Origin: Pseudomonas sp. REP124
Lineage (GTDB): Bacteria; Pseudomonadota; Gammaproteobacteria; Pseudomonadales; Pseudomonadaceae
Length of the DNA stretch: 58,565 bases
Direction of reading: 5' to 3'
NCBI RefSeq assembly: GCF_020164475.1
Contig: NZ_JAIQWX010000024.1
Location: forward strand, 1-58,565
The position numbers and the translations under genes are program-made. The notes below the pieces were generated by a model. It searched no databases and had not been told where the DNA came from. It saw only the letters and a list, made by a program, of their open reading frames with translations. Shown piece after piece: positions 43,953 to 51,946 of the stretch; position 1 is the stretch's first letter, and each line of letters opens with the position of its first letter.

Positions 43953-44300
43953 TTGAACTGGGAAAATGCAATTAAAGTAGGTGGGCCATCAGTTATAGCG
44001 ACGTTTGTTTTCCAGCACCTAATTACCACCTACTTAGACAAGTCAGAAATATTCAAAAATAGCCTAGCATTAAACTTAACTCTAATTGCGACAATTTTTT
44101 TATTCTGCATAGCAATGGGTTGGATTTGGGTAAAATCTGACCAGAAAAAAAACGCCAACAACAAGTCAATCGCCAAAAACACGATAGAAGAAAACGAAGT
44201 AGATGGTAACTTCAGGATCGGAAGTTCCTCGGACATTACAGATAACAAAATCAATAAAAACAAAGTTAAAGGCGACTTCAGCATCGGCGGCAAAGATTGA
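43953..44300 (+). CDS. Small membrane protein with NxI-GDFxIG repeats
   Basis: A 115-residue protein starting with TTG. Two hydrophobic segments (about 11-27 and 37-59) are followed by two repeats: NTIEENEVDGNFRIG (about 74-89) and NKINKNKVKGDFSIG (about 98-112). The same motif opens the next protein (GNEINNNEIHGDLNIG). The shared repeat suggests the two proteins pair through a beta-helix-like segment, tethering the system to the membrane. AT-rich codons match the three genes downstream. Confidence 0.65.
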   Translation: MNWENAIKVGGPSVIATFVFQHLITTYLDKSEIFKNSLALNLTLIATIFLFCIAMGWIWVKSDQKKNANNKSIAKNTIEENEVDGNFRIGSSSDITDNKINKNKVKGDFSIGGKD

Positions 44301-44331
44301 CAACGCCGTGCGCGAGCAAGGGAGTCGTGAA

Positions 44332-44904
44332 ATGGTGTCAATTTCTGGTAACGAGATCAATAATAATGAAATTCACGGCGATCTTAATATCGGGTCAACC
44401 GTAATAAAATTTCCTTCTTTTGACGTTACGGTAGGTGCAGAGGCCTTAAAAAAGCTTATAACTCAACACGAACTACTTAAAGAAAGCGACCCTATCTACC
44501 AGATGGTATTAGAGGAGCTGGAGAGCAAAATCAAAAGCTCTCCTTCGAGGACTGTCATTGGATTAGAAGCTAAATTAGAGATTGCAGGGCGAGAGGTCTA
44601 TCTCAACCAAGCGCTCATCTCTAGTCAGAAAGCTGCGAAGATGATTTCTAAGCTTCAACATGTAAAGTCTTACCAGATCATATTCAACCATCTTCTAGGA
44701 CTGATACTAACAAGGTTTAATGCCCACATTTTACCAATGCTTAAAAGCGGCCAAGGCGACATCACGATTCGCTCTGCAATTAACGCCACCATCATAGAAC
44801 CACTTTATCAGGAAGTCACGTTGGCTGGCGGTTTTGTAACCAGCGATCTTGTCGAAGGAATGCTATATTTCTTAACCGAAAAATGTCACGTGGAGTGGAC
44901 GTGA
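44332..44904 (+). CDS. ABC-3C-like system: C-terminal-domain component
   Basis: A 190-residue protein. Residues 5-20 carry the NxI...GDLNIG repeat; the rest is helical (EALKKLITQHELLKESDPIY, then LGLILTRFNAHILPML), resembling the C-terminal domains that link effectors to ABC-three-component systems. The ATG at 44332 has GGAG 7 nt upstream. The stop overlaps the next start by one base. Family number is not assigned with certainty. Confidence 0.68.
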   Translation: MVSISGNEINNNEIHGDLNIGSTVIKFPSFDVTVGAEALKKLITQHELLKESDPIYQMVLEELESKIKSSPSRTVIGLEAKLEIAGREVYLNQALISSQKAAKMISKLQHVKSYQIIFNHLLGLILTRFNAHILPMLKSGQGDITIRSAINATIIEPLYQEVTLAGGFVTSDLVEGMLYFLTEKCHVEWT

Positions 44905-45395
44905 TGGTAATTTATCACCCAGGTTATGATGTAAATCACTGCGTTTATCGAATATTGAATATCTTAAACTCTGTAGATAATCATGAAATTCAGAAAGACG
45001 CATTACGCCTCATAGATTTTTATTATCTGTACCCTCATCTTTTAAAGTCAGTCAATCTTCCTCGACCGCTCAATCGATACAAAGATATCATTTTTAGTAC
45101 GCCCGAGCCATTTGAAGTAACACCAAACCCTAGAAGTTTATTCTATGAGCTTTCTCGCATTCAAGATTCAGCGATGCTCGCCCTACAACAAAAATCAATA
45201 ATAAGGTTAACTGCGAGCACCATTACATTACTTTCTGATTCTCTACCAACCGACTTAATCAGAACCTTCAACAACGATTCATTCTCAAAAAGCGAATTAT
45301 TTAAAGGTCTGATTTCCGCATTACCAAAGGTCAAGCTCGAAGGAAAAACAGGCTTTAAATTCAAAAGCGGGTTAATGGAATATCGCTATGATTAA
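44904..45395 (+). CDS. ABC-3C-like system: middle component
   Basis: A 163-residue protein starting MVIYHPGYDVNHCVYRILNI, a signature I associate with ABC-three-component middle components (MC5-like). A winged-helix-like DALRLIDFYYLYPHLLKSV follows. In these systems it bridges the SMC-like ATPase and the effector. It overlaps both neighbours (1 bp and 8 bp). Confidence 0.75.
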   Translation: MVIYHPGYDVNHCVYRILNILNSVDNHEIQKDALRLIDFYYLYPHLLKSVNLPRPLNRYKDIIFSTPEPFEVTPNPRSLFYELSRIQDSAMLALQQKSIIRLTASTITLLSDSLPTDLIRTFNNDSFSKSELFKGLISALPKVKLEGKTGFKFKSGLMEYRYD

Positions 45396-47304
45396 ATCGA
45401 CACTTTCTATTGAGCGCTTCATTGTAAAGAAGTCCGGATTCAGCGTTTATGATGAAAAATTCCACAGAGGAATAAATGTTATTCGCGGCGATCACTCCGT
45501 CGGAAAAACCACTATTCTTGAGTTGATTTTTTATATCTTAGGCGGAGAAATCAAGGATAACCAATGGCTGTACCCAGCAGACAAGTGTGACTATGTGTGC
45601 TGCCAAATCAATATAAATGGAAATATTTTTACTATAAAAAGAAACATTGAGAAAGGAAAAATACCCCCCATTTCAATACGCTCTGGCAGTTATGACGAAG
45701 AAACCAGCGATGTAGAAGCATGGGGCAATTATGGCCCACGTCGGAGTGACGAGAAAATGTCTTTCTCTCAGAAGTTTTTTGAGCTTCTTGGATGGGAAGG
45801 TCACAAGACAGAAGATTACGCTAACCTTACAATGCACCAGGTCTTAAGATTTTTGTATGTTGACCAAGAAACTGCCTCTACAAAAATTTTTAGAGCGGAG
45901 GACAACCCACGTGCAGACAGCGAAGGTACTCGCTTGGCAATTGCAGAGTTCCTCTTAGGGCTCGATAACTTAGACACACATCAACTGCGCCAAGAGCTTT
46001 TGATAGCTGAAAGAGAGTACGAACGCGTCGCTTCAGATCTCGCCGCAATGTATAAAATATTGGGGGAAGACTCAGCTGTTACGCTGCAGACACTGCAACT
46101 CAATATCGCATCCAATATTGCTGAAATAATAAAATTAAGAAGTGCTCCACCAGAAGCGACTGTCAGCTCAAATGCTGATCAAACCAGAATTTCAGAATTT
46201 CAACGTATAAAATCTCATATAGACACCTATAACAGACAATTGCAGAGCTTTCAATCAGATCTATTTCTGGCAAATGGCGAAATTGTAGACTGCCAGCTAT
46301 TCGAGAAGTCGCTCCAATTTAGAAAAAAATCTTTGCTAGAGTCCAAAGCAGCATATGAAACAGTTGGGCTCCTTAAATATTCACAATGCCCATGCTGCCT
46401 CAACGAGATCGTGGCTTCCGACATGCCCGAAACCTCTGCAAATTGCCATCTTTGCAAATCCCCGATTGAGGGAGATAAGCATAACTCCAACTATATGGAA
46501 CTTCTTAATGAGCTAGACTTCCAACTACTCAGTAACAAGAAAGTACTACAAGACCATATTGAACATAAAATTGGCTTGGAGTCCTCCATTGAAATTTGCA
46601 AATTAAATTTGGCAAATGCGCAGAGCAAAATTTCTGAGTTCACTGGATTGTTCGACCCTGCGTCTCATGCCGCGCTAGAGCGCGCACAAAAAATTGGATT
46701 CTTAGAATCAGAAAATATAAATCATGAGAAAAAAGTCAGAATCATCACTGACTTGGATGCGCACAAATTAAAAAAACTCGATTTGATTGCCGACATATCA
46801 AAAATTAAAGAGCTTATTCAAAGCGCATCTTCTGCAAATAAAAAGAGACGCGAAACCGTATACCATGGAATTGCAGAAAACGTCGTAAGCATTCTACAGC
46901 CTGAGCGCAGGGTCAATGGTGAACCTTATGAAGAGGAATTCGCTGAGTCCAACATTGAAGAGATTGAGATCGACTTCGCAAAGGACCGAATGCTCATAAA
47001 TGGAAGGGTGAAGTTTTCTGGTAGCTCCAATTACATCAAAAAAAACTCGCTTCACATTTCAGCGTTATTAGAATCACTGGATGATCCAAATTATCGACTC
47101 CCGCGCTTTTTACTAGTTGATGCAATTGAAAACGGAGGCATGAAAGAATATCGCAGCCACAACTTTCAGCGAGCCCTAATAAATTGTTTCAAAGATCGTT
47201 CTGATTTCCAGCTTATTTTTTGCACTTCTATGGTTCTAGATGAGCTTAACAATGAAAAGTTTGGGGTTGGGCCATTCTATTCCGGAAACGTTCTTAACAT
47301 TTAA
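45388..47304 (+). CDS. ABC-3C-like system: SMC/Rad50-type ATPase
   Basis: A 638-residue ATPase. Walker A is GDHSVGKTT (residues 34-42). Coiled-coil arms (about 200-330 and 360-500) are separated by a zinc-hook-like turn with Cys334, Cys336, Cys337 and Cys353-x2-Cys356. Walker B PRFLLVDAIE is near residue 575. This ABC ATPase with a middle component and CTD protein forms the three-component layout described for anti-phage and conflict systems. Composition is AT-rich. Confidence 0.82.
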   Translation: MIKSTLSIERFIVKKSGFSVYDEKFHRGINVIRGDHSVGKTTILELIFYILGGEIKDNQWLYPADKCDYVCCQININGNIFTIKRNIEKGKIPPISIRSGSYDEETSDVEAWGNYGPRRSDEKMSFSQKFFELLGWEGHKTEDYANLTMHQVLRFLYVDQETASTKIFRAEDNPRADSEGTRLAIAEFLLGLDNLDTHQLRQELLIAEREYERVASDLAAMYKILGEDSAVTLQTLQLNIASNIAEIIKLRSAPPEATVSSNADQTRISEFQRIKSHIDTYNRQLQSFQSDLFLANGEIVDCQLFEKSLQFRKKSLLESKAAYETVGLLKYSQCPCCLNEIVASDMPETSANCHLCKSPIEGDKHNSNYMELLNELDFQLLSNKKVLQDHIEHKIGLESSIEICKLNLANAQSKISEFTGLFDPASHAALERAQKIGFLESENINHEKKVRIITDLDAHKLKKLDLIADISKIKELIQSASSANKKRRETVYHGIAENVVSILQPERRVNGEPYEEEFAESNIEEIEIDFAKDRMLINGRVKFSGSSNYIKKNSLHISALLESLDDPNYRLPRFLLVDAIENGGMKEYRSHNFQRALINCFKDRSDFQLIFCTSMVLDELNNEKFGVGPFYSGNVLNI

Positions 47305-47348
47305 TAAAACTAAAGCCCTGAGAGCTGTCTGGTCGACGTTAGTGAAAC

Positions 47349-47374
47349 ATCCCTAAAAGGATACTTTTAGGGAT
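47349..47374. terminator. Perfect hairpin after the conflict operon
   Basis: ATCCCTAAAAG and CTTTTAGGGAT flank a GATA loop 45 bp after the ATPase stop. The internal A and T runs suit a bidirectional terminator. Confidence 0.6.
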
Positions 47375-47428
47375 ATCCGAAAAATATCTCTATCAATTCT
47401 TCATTGCCGCCAAGAAGTTAGCTGTGAT

Positions 47429-47449
47429 TTCGACTCCTGGTGCCGCACC
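47429..47449 (+). repeat. tRNA-Thr 3' fragment relic (attR-like)
   Basis: TTCGACTCCTGGTGCCG-CACC matches the tRNA-Thr 3' end at 41931 with one substitution and loss of one G. It marks the right limit of the island. Confidence 0.75.
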
Positions 47450-47456
47450 TTACAAA

Positions 47457-47488
47457 ACAAAGCCCCCGTATCGCTACGAGGGCTTTGT
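47457..47488 (-). terminator. Terminator of the SDR gene
   Basis: ACAAAGCCC / GGGCTTTGT arms lie 27 bp past the stop of the minus-strand SDR gene, with a run of A/T on both sides. Confidence 0.75.
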
Positions 47489-47514
47489 CATTTCACCCGT
47501 TTGAAGCCCGGCGC

Positions 47515-48225
47515 TTAGTGCCCCGCGCTCTGCCCACCATCAACGTGCAGGATCTCACCAGTCACAAACTTCGCGCCATCCAGATACACGACCGCGTTAG
47601 CAATATCGTCGATCTCACCCATATGACCAACCGGATGCAGCGCGCCCAGTGCAGCGTGGGTTTCTTCGCCGTGCATCGGGGTTTTGATGATGCCTGGGGA
47701 GACGGCGTTCACCCGGATGCCACGCTTGGCATATTCGATGGCCAGGGAGCGGGTTGCCGCGTTCAGGCCGCCTTTGGTCAGCGAAGCCAGAACCGATGGC
47801 ACGCCGTCGATGGCGTGGTCGACCAGGCTGGTGGTGATGTTCACCACGTGGCCGCTGCCGTGTTTTTCCATCTCGGCGATGGCCAGTTGAGTGATGTAGA
47901 AGAAGCCGTTGAGGTTCACCGACAGCACGTTGGCGTAGTCTTCGGCGGTGTACTGGGTGAACGGCTTGGCGATGAAGATACCGGCGTTGTTGACCAGGGT
48001 GTCGATGCGGCCGAAACGGGCGATGGCTTCACGGATTACGCGCTGGGCAGTTTCAGGCTCGCCGATGTCGCCGGCCACGGTGAGGATGTCCGGATCGGTC
48101 GACGGTTTGATCGAACGCGAAGTGGCGACGATCTGGTAGCCCAGTTCACGGAAGGCCTTGACCATGCCGTCGCCCAGACCTTGGGATGCGCCAGTGATAA
48201 CGATGACTTTTTTCGAATTGCTCAT
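47515..48225 (-). CDS. SDR family NAD(P)-dependent oxidoreductase
   Basis: A 236-residue short-chain dehydrogenase. The cofactor motif TGASQGLGDG is at about residues 12-21, NNAG at about 89, and the Ser of TTSLVDHAID with Tyr replaced: the usual YxxxK reads LASLTKGG (Leu/Ala in place of the active Tyr). This makes it a likely atypical SDR. It is in the same orientation as the DsbA-like and tautomerase genes, 44 bp apart. Confidence 0.82.
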   Translation of the reverse strand: MSNSKKVIVITGASQGLGDGMVKAFRELGYQIVATSRSIKPSTDPDILTVAGDIGEPETAQRVIREAIARFGRIDTLVNNAGIFIAKPFTQYTAEDYANVLSVNLNGFFYITQLAIAEMEKHGSGHVVNITTSLVDHAIDGVPSVLASLTKGGLNAATRSLAIEYAKRGIRVNAVSPGIIKTPMHGEETHAALGALHPVGHMGEIDDIANAVVYLDGAKFVTGEILHVDGGQSAGH

Positions 48226-48268
48226 GATGTATACCTCTAACTGATAATGGGATTTGAAATTGGGTGGA

Positions 48269-48925
48269 TCAGGCTTCAGCAGGAGCCGCCGCCATTTGCC
48301 GCAACACTTGTTCGTAGTACTGGACCGACTGCGATCCGGACACCAGGTGACGACCGTTCAACACCATGGCCGGGACCGAATTGATGCCGTGCTGACGGTA
48401 AAACTCCTCAAGTTCACGCACTTCGTTGCCATACGCGCCGGACACCAGCACCTTGCGAGCCTGGGCTTCGTCCAGCCCAGCTTCACCGGCCAGGCGCACC
48501 AGCGTCTGCTGATCACTCGGGTTCTGGCCTTCGCTGAAGTAAGCGCGAAGCAGGATCTTCTTCAGCGCCACCTGACGCCCCTCTTCCTGCGCCCAATACA
48601 GCAAACGGTGGGCGTCGAAGGTGTTGTAGAAGTGCGTGCGTTTCTCCAGGTCGAACTTGAAGCCGATGGCCTCACCGCGAGCGATCTGCATCGCTTTCCC
48701 GGAGGCCACGTCTTCGGCGGTGCGTCCGTATTTGCGCATCAGGTGCTCGACGGCTTTCTCACCTTCTGGCGGCATGTTCGGGTTCAGCTCGAAAGGCTTG
48801 TAGGTCAGCTGTACCGAGACCTCACCCGCCACGTTTGCGATCGCCTGCTCCAGCGCTGTGGCGCCCAGTGCGCACCAGGGGCACACCACATCGGAGACGA
48901 AATCGATGGTCACCGGCGCGGTCAT
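48269..48925 (-). CDS. DsbA family oxidoreductase (FrnE-like)
   Basis: A 218-residue cytosolic thioredoxin-fold protein with the active site CPWC (Cys15-Cys18) in VCPWCALG. It has the helical insert and late cis-Pro (SVPAMVLN). There is no signal peptide, so it is not a periplasmic DsbA; FrnE-type proteins act in polyketide or stress chemistry. It overlaps the tautomerase gene by 4 bp. Confidence 0.9.
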   Translation of the reverse strand: MTAPVTIDFVSDVVCPWCALGATALEQAIANVAGEVSVQLTYKPFELNPNMPPEGEKAVEHLMRKYGRTAEDVASGKAMQIARGEAIGFKFDLEKRTHFYNTFDAHRLLYWAQEEGRQVALKKILLRAYFSEGQNPSDQQTLVRLAGEAGLDEAQARKVLVSGAYGNEVRELEEFYRQHGINSVPAMVLNGRHLVSGSQSVQYYEQVLRQMAAAPAEA

Positions 48926-49140
48926 GACTTCCCCTCTTCCGCCAGCTGTTTGCGGTACTGGGTGGTGGTAATCCCGGCGTAACCCCAGTTATCGGTGTCG
49001 ACTTCCTCGATCACGATGTGGGTCAGGTCAGGGCGCTTGTTGAGAACGCGTTCCAGTGTTTCAGTGATTTCGGCGATCACCTGAGCTTTCTGCTCAGTGG
49101 TCACGCCATCGCGGGTAATGCGGACGCTTACGAAAGGCAT
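48922..49140 (-). CDS. Tautomerase family protein (4-oxalocrotonate tautomerase-like)
   Basis: A 72-residue protein whose processed N-terminus is Pro2 (MPFVSVRITRDG), the catalytic base of the family. It likely forms a hexamer or trimer. It is the first gene of a tautomerase-dsbA-SDR cluster that probably processes small carbonyl compounds; the substrate is unknown. Confidence 0.9.
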   Translation of the reverse strand: MPFVSVRITRDGVTTEQKAQVIAEITETLERVLNKRPDLTHIVIEEVDTDNWGYAGITTTQYRKQLAEEGKS

Positions 49141-49356
49141 TGAGGAATCTCCAGTGACCTTCCCGTCGGGATGATGGGAGAGGCGTTGGAGCTCAATTTA
49201 GGGATTTGGGGCGAGGGGAAAAAGATGGGACGGGGAACATCATTAGTTACGTGGAGTAATAGATCTCACATGCAGAAGCAATAAAGCGATGGTTTATAAA
49301 TTTCCCCTTCGCTAGCCTGCTTTTATCTTAAATATTAGATAGAGAAGGGAATGCTC

Positions 49357-49638
49357 ATGACCATTCAATACTTCGACAGCCCCTTTCACGTCACGCATGA
49401 CAACGAAGCTGCCAGCAAAATGGCCATGAAAATGGAGCTGTCGATTTTCATTGCTGAGCAGATAAAAAATCTGGGGCTCAAACAAAGCGAGGCAGCCGCC
49501 AGATTAAACGTGACCCAATCACGTGTGTCCGAGCTCACCACAGGCAAAATCCACAAGTTCACGATTGATGCAATGATCGACATGCTGGATAAACTTGGCT
49601 TTCGAAGCACGATTACCTTGTCACCCAAAAGCTCTTGA
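49357..49638 (+). CDS. XRE family helix-turn-helix protein (HigA-like)
   Basis: A 93-residue protein with an XRE DNA-binding domain (LKQSEAAARLNVTQSRVSEL at about 46-65). It resembles antitoxins of HigBA type, but no toxin gene is adjacent. I choose the ATG at 49357 because AAGGG lies 7 nt upstream; the ATG at 49351 is too close. Confidence 0.82.
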   Translation: MTIQYFDSPFHVTHDNEAASKMAMKMELSIFIAEQIKNLGLKQSEAAARLNVTQSRVSELTTGKIHKFTIDAMIDMLDKLGFRSTITLSPKSS

Positions 49639-49716
49639 GCAAGCAAGACCTGATCACATTTCGCACCCTGAACAAGGCCGCCATGCTGGTGCGATCGCAA
49701 GTGAATACGCTTTTAT

Positions 49717-49802
49717 GTAGGAGCTTCGCAGACTGAGATCTTTTGATCTTGCCTTTGAAAAGATCAAAAGATTGCAGCCTCGCTTCACTCGACAGCTCCT
49801 AC
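49717..49802. repeat. Inverted repeat element (REP-like)
   Basis: GTAGGAGC and GCTCCTAC end arms enclose an inner AGATCTTTTGATCTT-type repeat. It is common in intergenic DNA of the P. fluorescens group. Confidence 0.75.
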
Positions 49803-49909
49803 GACACGTTCCCCACGCCACCACCTAGCCACGATTGCGCACGCTCTGCTCCCACGCTAACTTCGACCCGTCGCTGCCAATTCAGCGACCGGGCCTGAGA
49901 ACCCAAGTA

Positions 49910-49957
49910 AGATACAGGCGCACAAGCGCCCCAAATCACGATTTTCGGCGCTTTTTT
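49910..49957 (+). promoter_or_regulatory. seqA plus attenuator hairpins (module 2)
   Basis: AGATACAGG (49910-49918) is complementary over 9 nt to seqB at 50017-50025. It runs into GGCGC-ACAA-GCGCC. The GCGCC arm can also pair with GGCGCT (49947-49952) followed by six T residues. Design and spacing equal module 1. Confidence 0.72.
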
Positions 49958-49978
49958 GTGTCCGCATTTCCGTGCAAT

Positions 49979-50053
49979 GGCGGCTGTGCGTGGGAGACCT
50001 TCGGGTCTGCCGGGTTCCTGTATCTCCGGTTTCTCAGCCCGCGCACAGCTGCC
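49979..50053 (+). ncRNA. P4-CI / C4-type immunity antisense RNA (module 2)
   Basis: A 13-bp closing stem (GGCGGCTGTGCGT with GCGCACAGCTGCC), a GACC-TTCG-GGTC hairpin, and a CCGG...CCGG hairpin whose loop holds TCCTGTATCT (50016-50025). The loop pairs with seqA (9 nt) and, with one mismatch, with GATTCAGGA at 50092-50100 (8 of 9). Six base pairs of the closing stem differ from module 1 yet stay paired, which is direct evidence for a conserved RNA structure. Length 75 nt. Confidence 0.78.
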
Positions 50054-50110
50054 ACCCATTCGCCTGAGAACGAACGTGGCAGCTCCAATTTGATTCAGGA
50101 GATGTTGCCA

Positions 50111-50197
50111 ATGTCCGTTACTAGTCCGTCAGAAATTCGCAGGTTTGCTTCAACAGTCAGTAGTCACCGCCAGCCCGCTTGTGGAGGTGCTCAATGA
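50111..50197 (+). CDS. 28-codon leader frame before DUF3077
   Basis: MSVTSPSEIRRFASTVSSHR and on, ending CGGAQ. Its ribosome site CAGGAG overlaps seqC. Its TGA overlaps the DUF3077 ATG, so translation of this frame should set DUF3077 expression. The small gene at 17811 in module 1 has the same end. Confidence 0.5.
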   Translation: MSVTSPSEIRRFASTVSSHRQPACGGAQ

Positions 50198-50475
50198 CCA
50201 ATCCCCAAGATCTCAAAACCATCGGCCTCACCCCCTTCTCCTACCACGACAACGAACCACTGTTTCACATCAGCGCCGGCGTACCTGTCATCCGCGCCCT
50301 CTCTCACGCCTCGGATCTGCTCCACATCGCAAAACATCTGGCATCAGATGCAGCCATGGTTCGCGGCAGTGACCGACACGCCTGGGCATCACATTTTTTG
50401 CAAGAGATGAGCAAGGCGATCGTCGATGACGTGGTCAAGGTGCTGGAGGCGCCGATGAACAATCGCAACGAATAA
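50194..50475 (+). CDS. DUF3077 family protein
   Basis: A 93-residue soluble protein of the Pseudomonas-enriched DUF3077 family (NEPLFHISAGVPVIRALSHA, then ASDLLHIAKHLASDAAM). Function unknown. The ribosome site GGAGGTG sits inside the preceding leader frame. The gene is placed like the immunity-controlled gene of a satellite, suggesting a domesticated module. Confidence 0.85.
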   Translation: MTNPQDLKTIGLTPFSYHDNEPLFHISAGVPVIRALSHASDLLHIAKHLASDAAMVRGSDRHAWASHFLQEMSKAIVDDVVKVLEAPMNNRNE

Positions 50476-50505
50476 AGCAGCAGGGTAAATACGATCCATG
50501 CAGAT

Positions 50506-50537
50506 GAAGAAGCCCCGAATCAGTCGGGGCTTCTTCA
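50506..50537. terminator. Terminator between DUF3077 and fic
   Basis: GAAGAAGCCCCGA / TCGGGGCTTCTTC arms with a short loop lie between convergent genes and suit both strands. Confidence 0.85.
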
Positions 50538-50551
50538 TTCAATCCAGGCAC

Positions 50552-51676
50552 TTAACCAACGTAAGGCCTGAATTCATTGCTGTCGCGTGTGAGCAATTGC
50601 ATCAACTTGGGATGAATAAAAAGCTTTTCCTTGCCCAGTTGAATTTCTTCCAGCACGCCAACGGAAACCAGATCCTTAAGGTATCGCGACGCAGCCTGAC
50701 GTTGAGCGACTTTCTTATCGACCACGTTGCTGATGCGGCAATAGGGTTGTTCGAAAATGACGTCGACCAACTCGCGTGAGTACGTCTTGGGAAGCTGATC
50801 ACGTACAAATTCAGTGGTGTGCTCGGACAATGCACGAATGGCCGCAATTTTGGCTGTGGTCCAACGAGCGGTTTCCTCTACTGCACTCAACATGAACAAC
50901 AACCAAGGCTCCCACGCCTGTTTGGTCGTCACCTCCAACAAGAGTCGGTAGTAATCGGCACGCTGGGCAATGATGTATCGGCTCAGATAAAGGATCGGCA
51001 GATTCAACAGCCCCTCCTGAATCAAAAACAGGGTATTGAGTACTCGCCCGGTCCGACCGTTACCGTCGACAAAAGGATGGATTGCTTCGAACTGATAATG
51101 CCCGACCGCCATGCGCACGAGAGGGTCGAGATCAGTTTCGTTGTGCAGAAACCGCTCCCAGTTGGCGAGCAGATTTCGCAGGTGCTCCTCTCCTTCTGGC
51201 GGGGTGTAGATGACTTCACCTGTTCGATCATTCGCCAGCTGCGTCCCAGGAGTACGACGGATATCCAGTTGCGCCCCCTTCAACGTTCGGCAGATTTCTA
51301 CCGCAGTGTTGGTCGATAGCGGCCTTTGAATCAAAGAATGAAATCCCTGATTAAGCGCCGTTCGATAACGCAGAGCTTCCTTGGTCGCCGGATCTGCATG
51401 GCTTTCAATGTCTTGCGCGTGCTGAAACAGCAAATCCGTAGTAGTGACGATACTTTCTATTTCCGAGCTGTCCTTGGCTTCCAGCAGGGGAATTGTGTTG
51501 ATCAGGACCGTCTGATTCGGGATCAGCTCCGCCGCCTGTTTCAGCTCGGCCAACGCAGTGCGCGCCTCAATACATTTTTTGAGGACCGCGCGAGTTTCCA
51601 GTTCGACGCCTGGCGGCAGCAGAGGCAGCTGGTTGTATGGCCTGTCGGCTTGCCATGGCAACACGAGGTCGGTCAT
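50552..51676 (-). CDS. Fic family protein (AMPylase-like) with winged-helix C-terminus
   Basis: A 374-residue protein. The Fic_N domain carries the inhibitory helix (SSEIES at residues 70-75; the usual last residue is Gly or Asn). The Fic core holds the catalytic motif HPFVDGNGRTGR starting at His200. The C-terminal winged helix (about 300-370, including RISNVVDKKVAQRQAASRYL) could bind DNA. Fic enzymes transfer AMP from ATP to target hydroxyls. Upstream lie four CATGTCG inverted repeats, possible autoregulatory operators. Confidence 0.92.
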   Translation of the reverse strand: MTDLVLPWQADRPYNQLPLLPPGVELETRAVLKKCIEARTALAELKQAAELIPNQTVLINTIPLLEAKDSSEIESIVTTTDLLFQHAQDIESHADPATKEALRYRTALNQGFHSLIQRPLSTNTAVEICRTLKGAQLDIRRTPGTQLANDRTGEVIYTPPEGEEHLRNLLANWERFLHNETDLDPLVRMAVGHYQFEAIHPFVDGNGRTGRVLNTLFLIQEGLLNLPILYLSRYIIAQRADYYRLLLEVTTKQAWEPWLLFMLSAVEETARWTTAKIAAIRALSEHTTEFVRDQLPKTYSRELVDVIFEQPYCRISNVVDKKVAQRQAASRYLKDLVSVGVLEEIQLGKEKLFIHPKLMQLLTRDSNEFRPYVG

Positions 51677-51724
51677 AAGGATGAAGTCCTGATTTTGTAT
51701 GTTTTTTGAGCAAAACGGGCGTCA

Positions 51725-51859
51725 CTCATGTCGCCAGTGTAGACATGAGCCCATAACGTGTCGCAATTTTCCACTTTTTGCGACACATCCTCACAACATG
51801 TCGCCGCCGACGACATGTTCACAACTCATGTCGCCGAAATCGAGTTTCGACGACATGAG
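51725..51859. promoter_or_regulatory. Four CATGTCG-type inverted repeats upstream of fic
   Basis: CTCATGTC...GACATGAG (51725-51749), GTGTCGCAA...TTGCGACAC (51758-51786), ACATGTCG...CGACATGT (51796-51818) and CTCATGTCG...CGACATGAG with an inner CGAAA/TTTCG (51825-51859). They lie 50-185 bp upstream of the fic start. Confidence 0.75.
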
Positions 51860-51873
51860 CCACCAACCGCGCA

Positions 51874-51904
51874 CAAAAAAGCCCCGAACCAGTCGGGGCT
51901 TTTC
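51874..51904 (-). terminator. Terminator of oprD
   Basis: AAAAGCCCCGA / TCGGGGCTTTT arms lie just beyond the minus-strand oprD stop. It closely resembles the terminator at 50506. Confidence 0.85.
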
Positions 51905-51946
51905 CTATCTCAGCCCAAAATCAGGCCTCGATCCCAAAACCAATCA

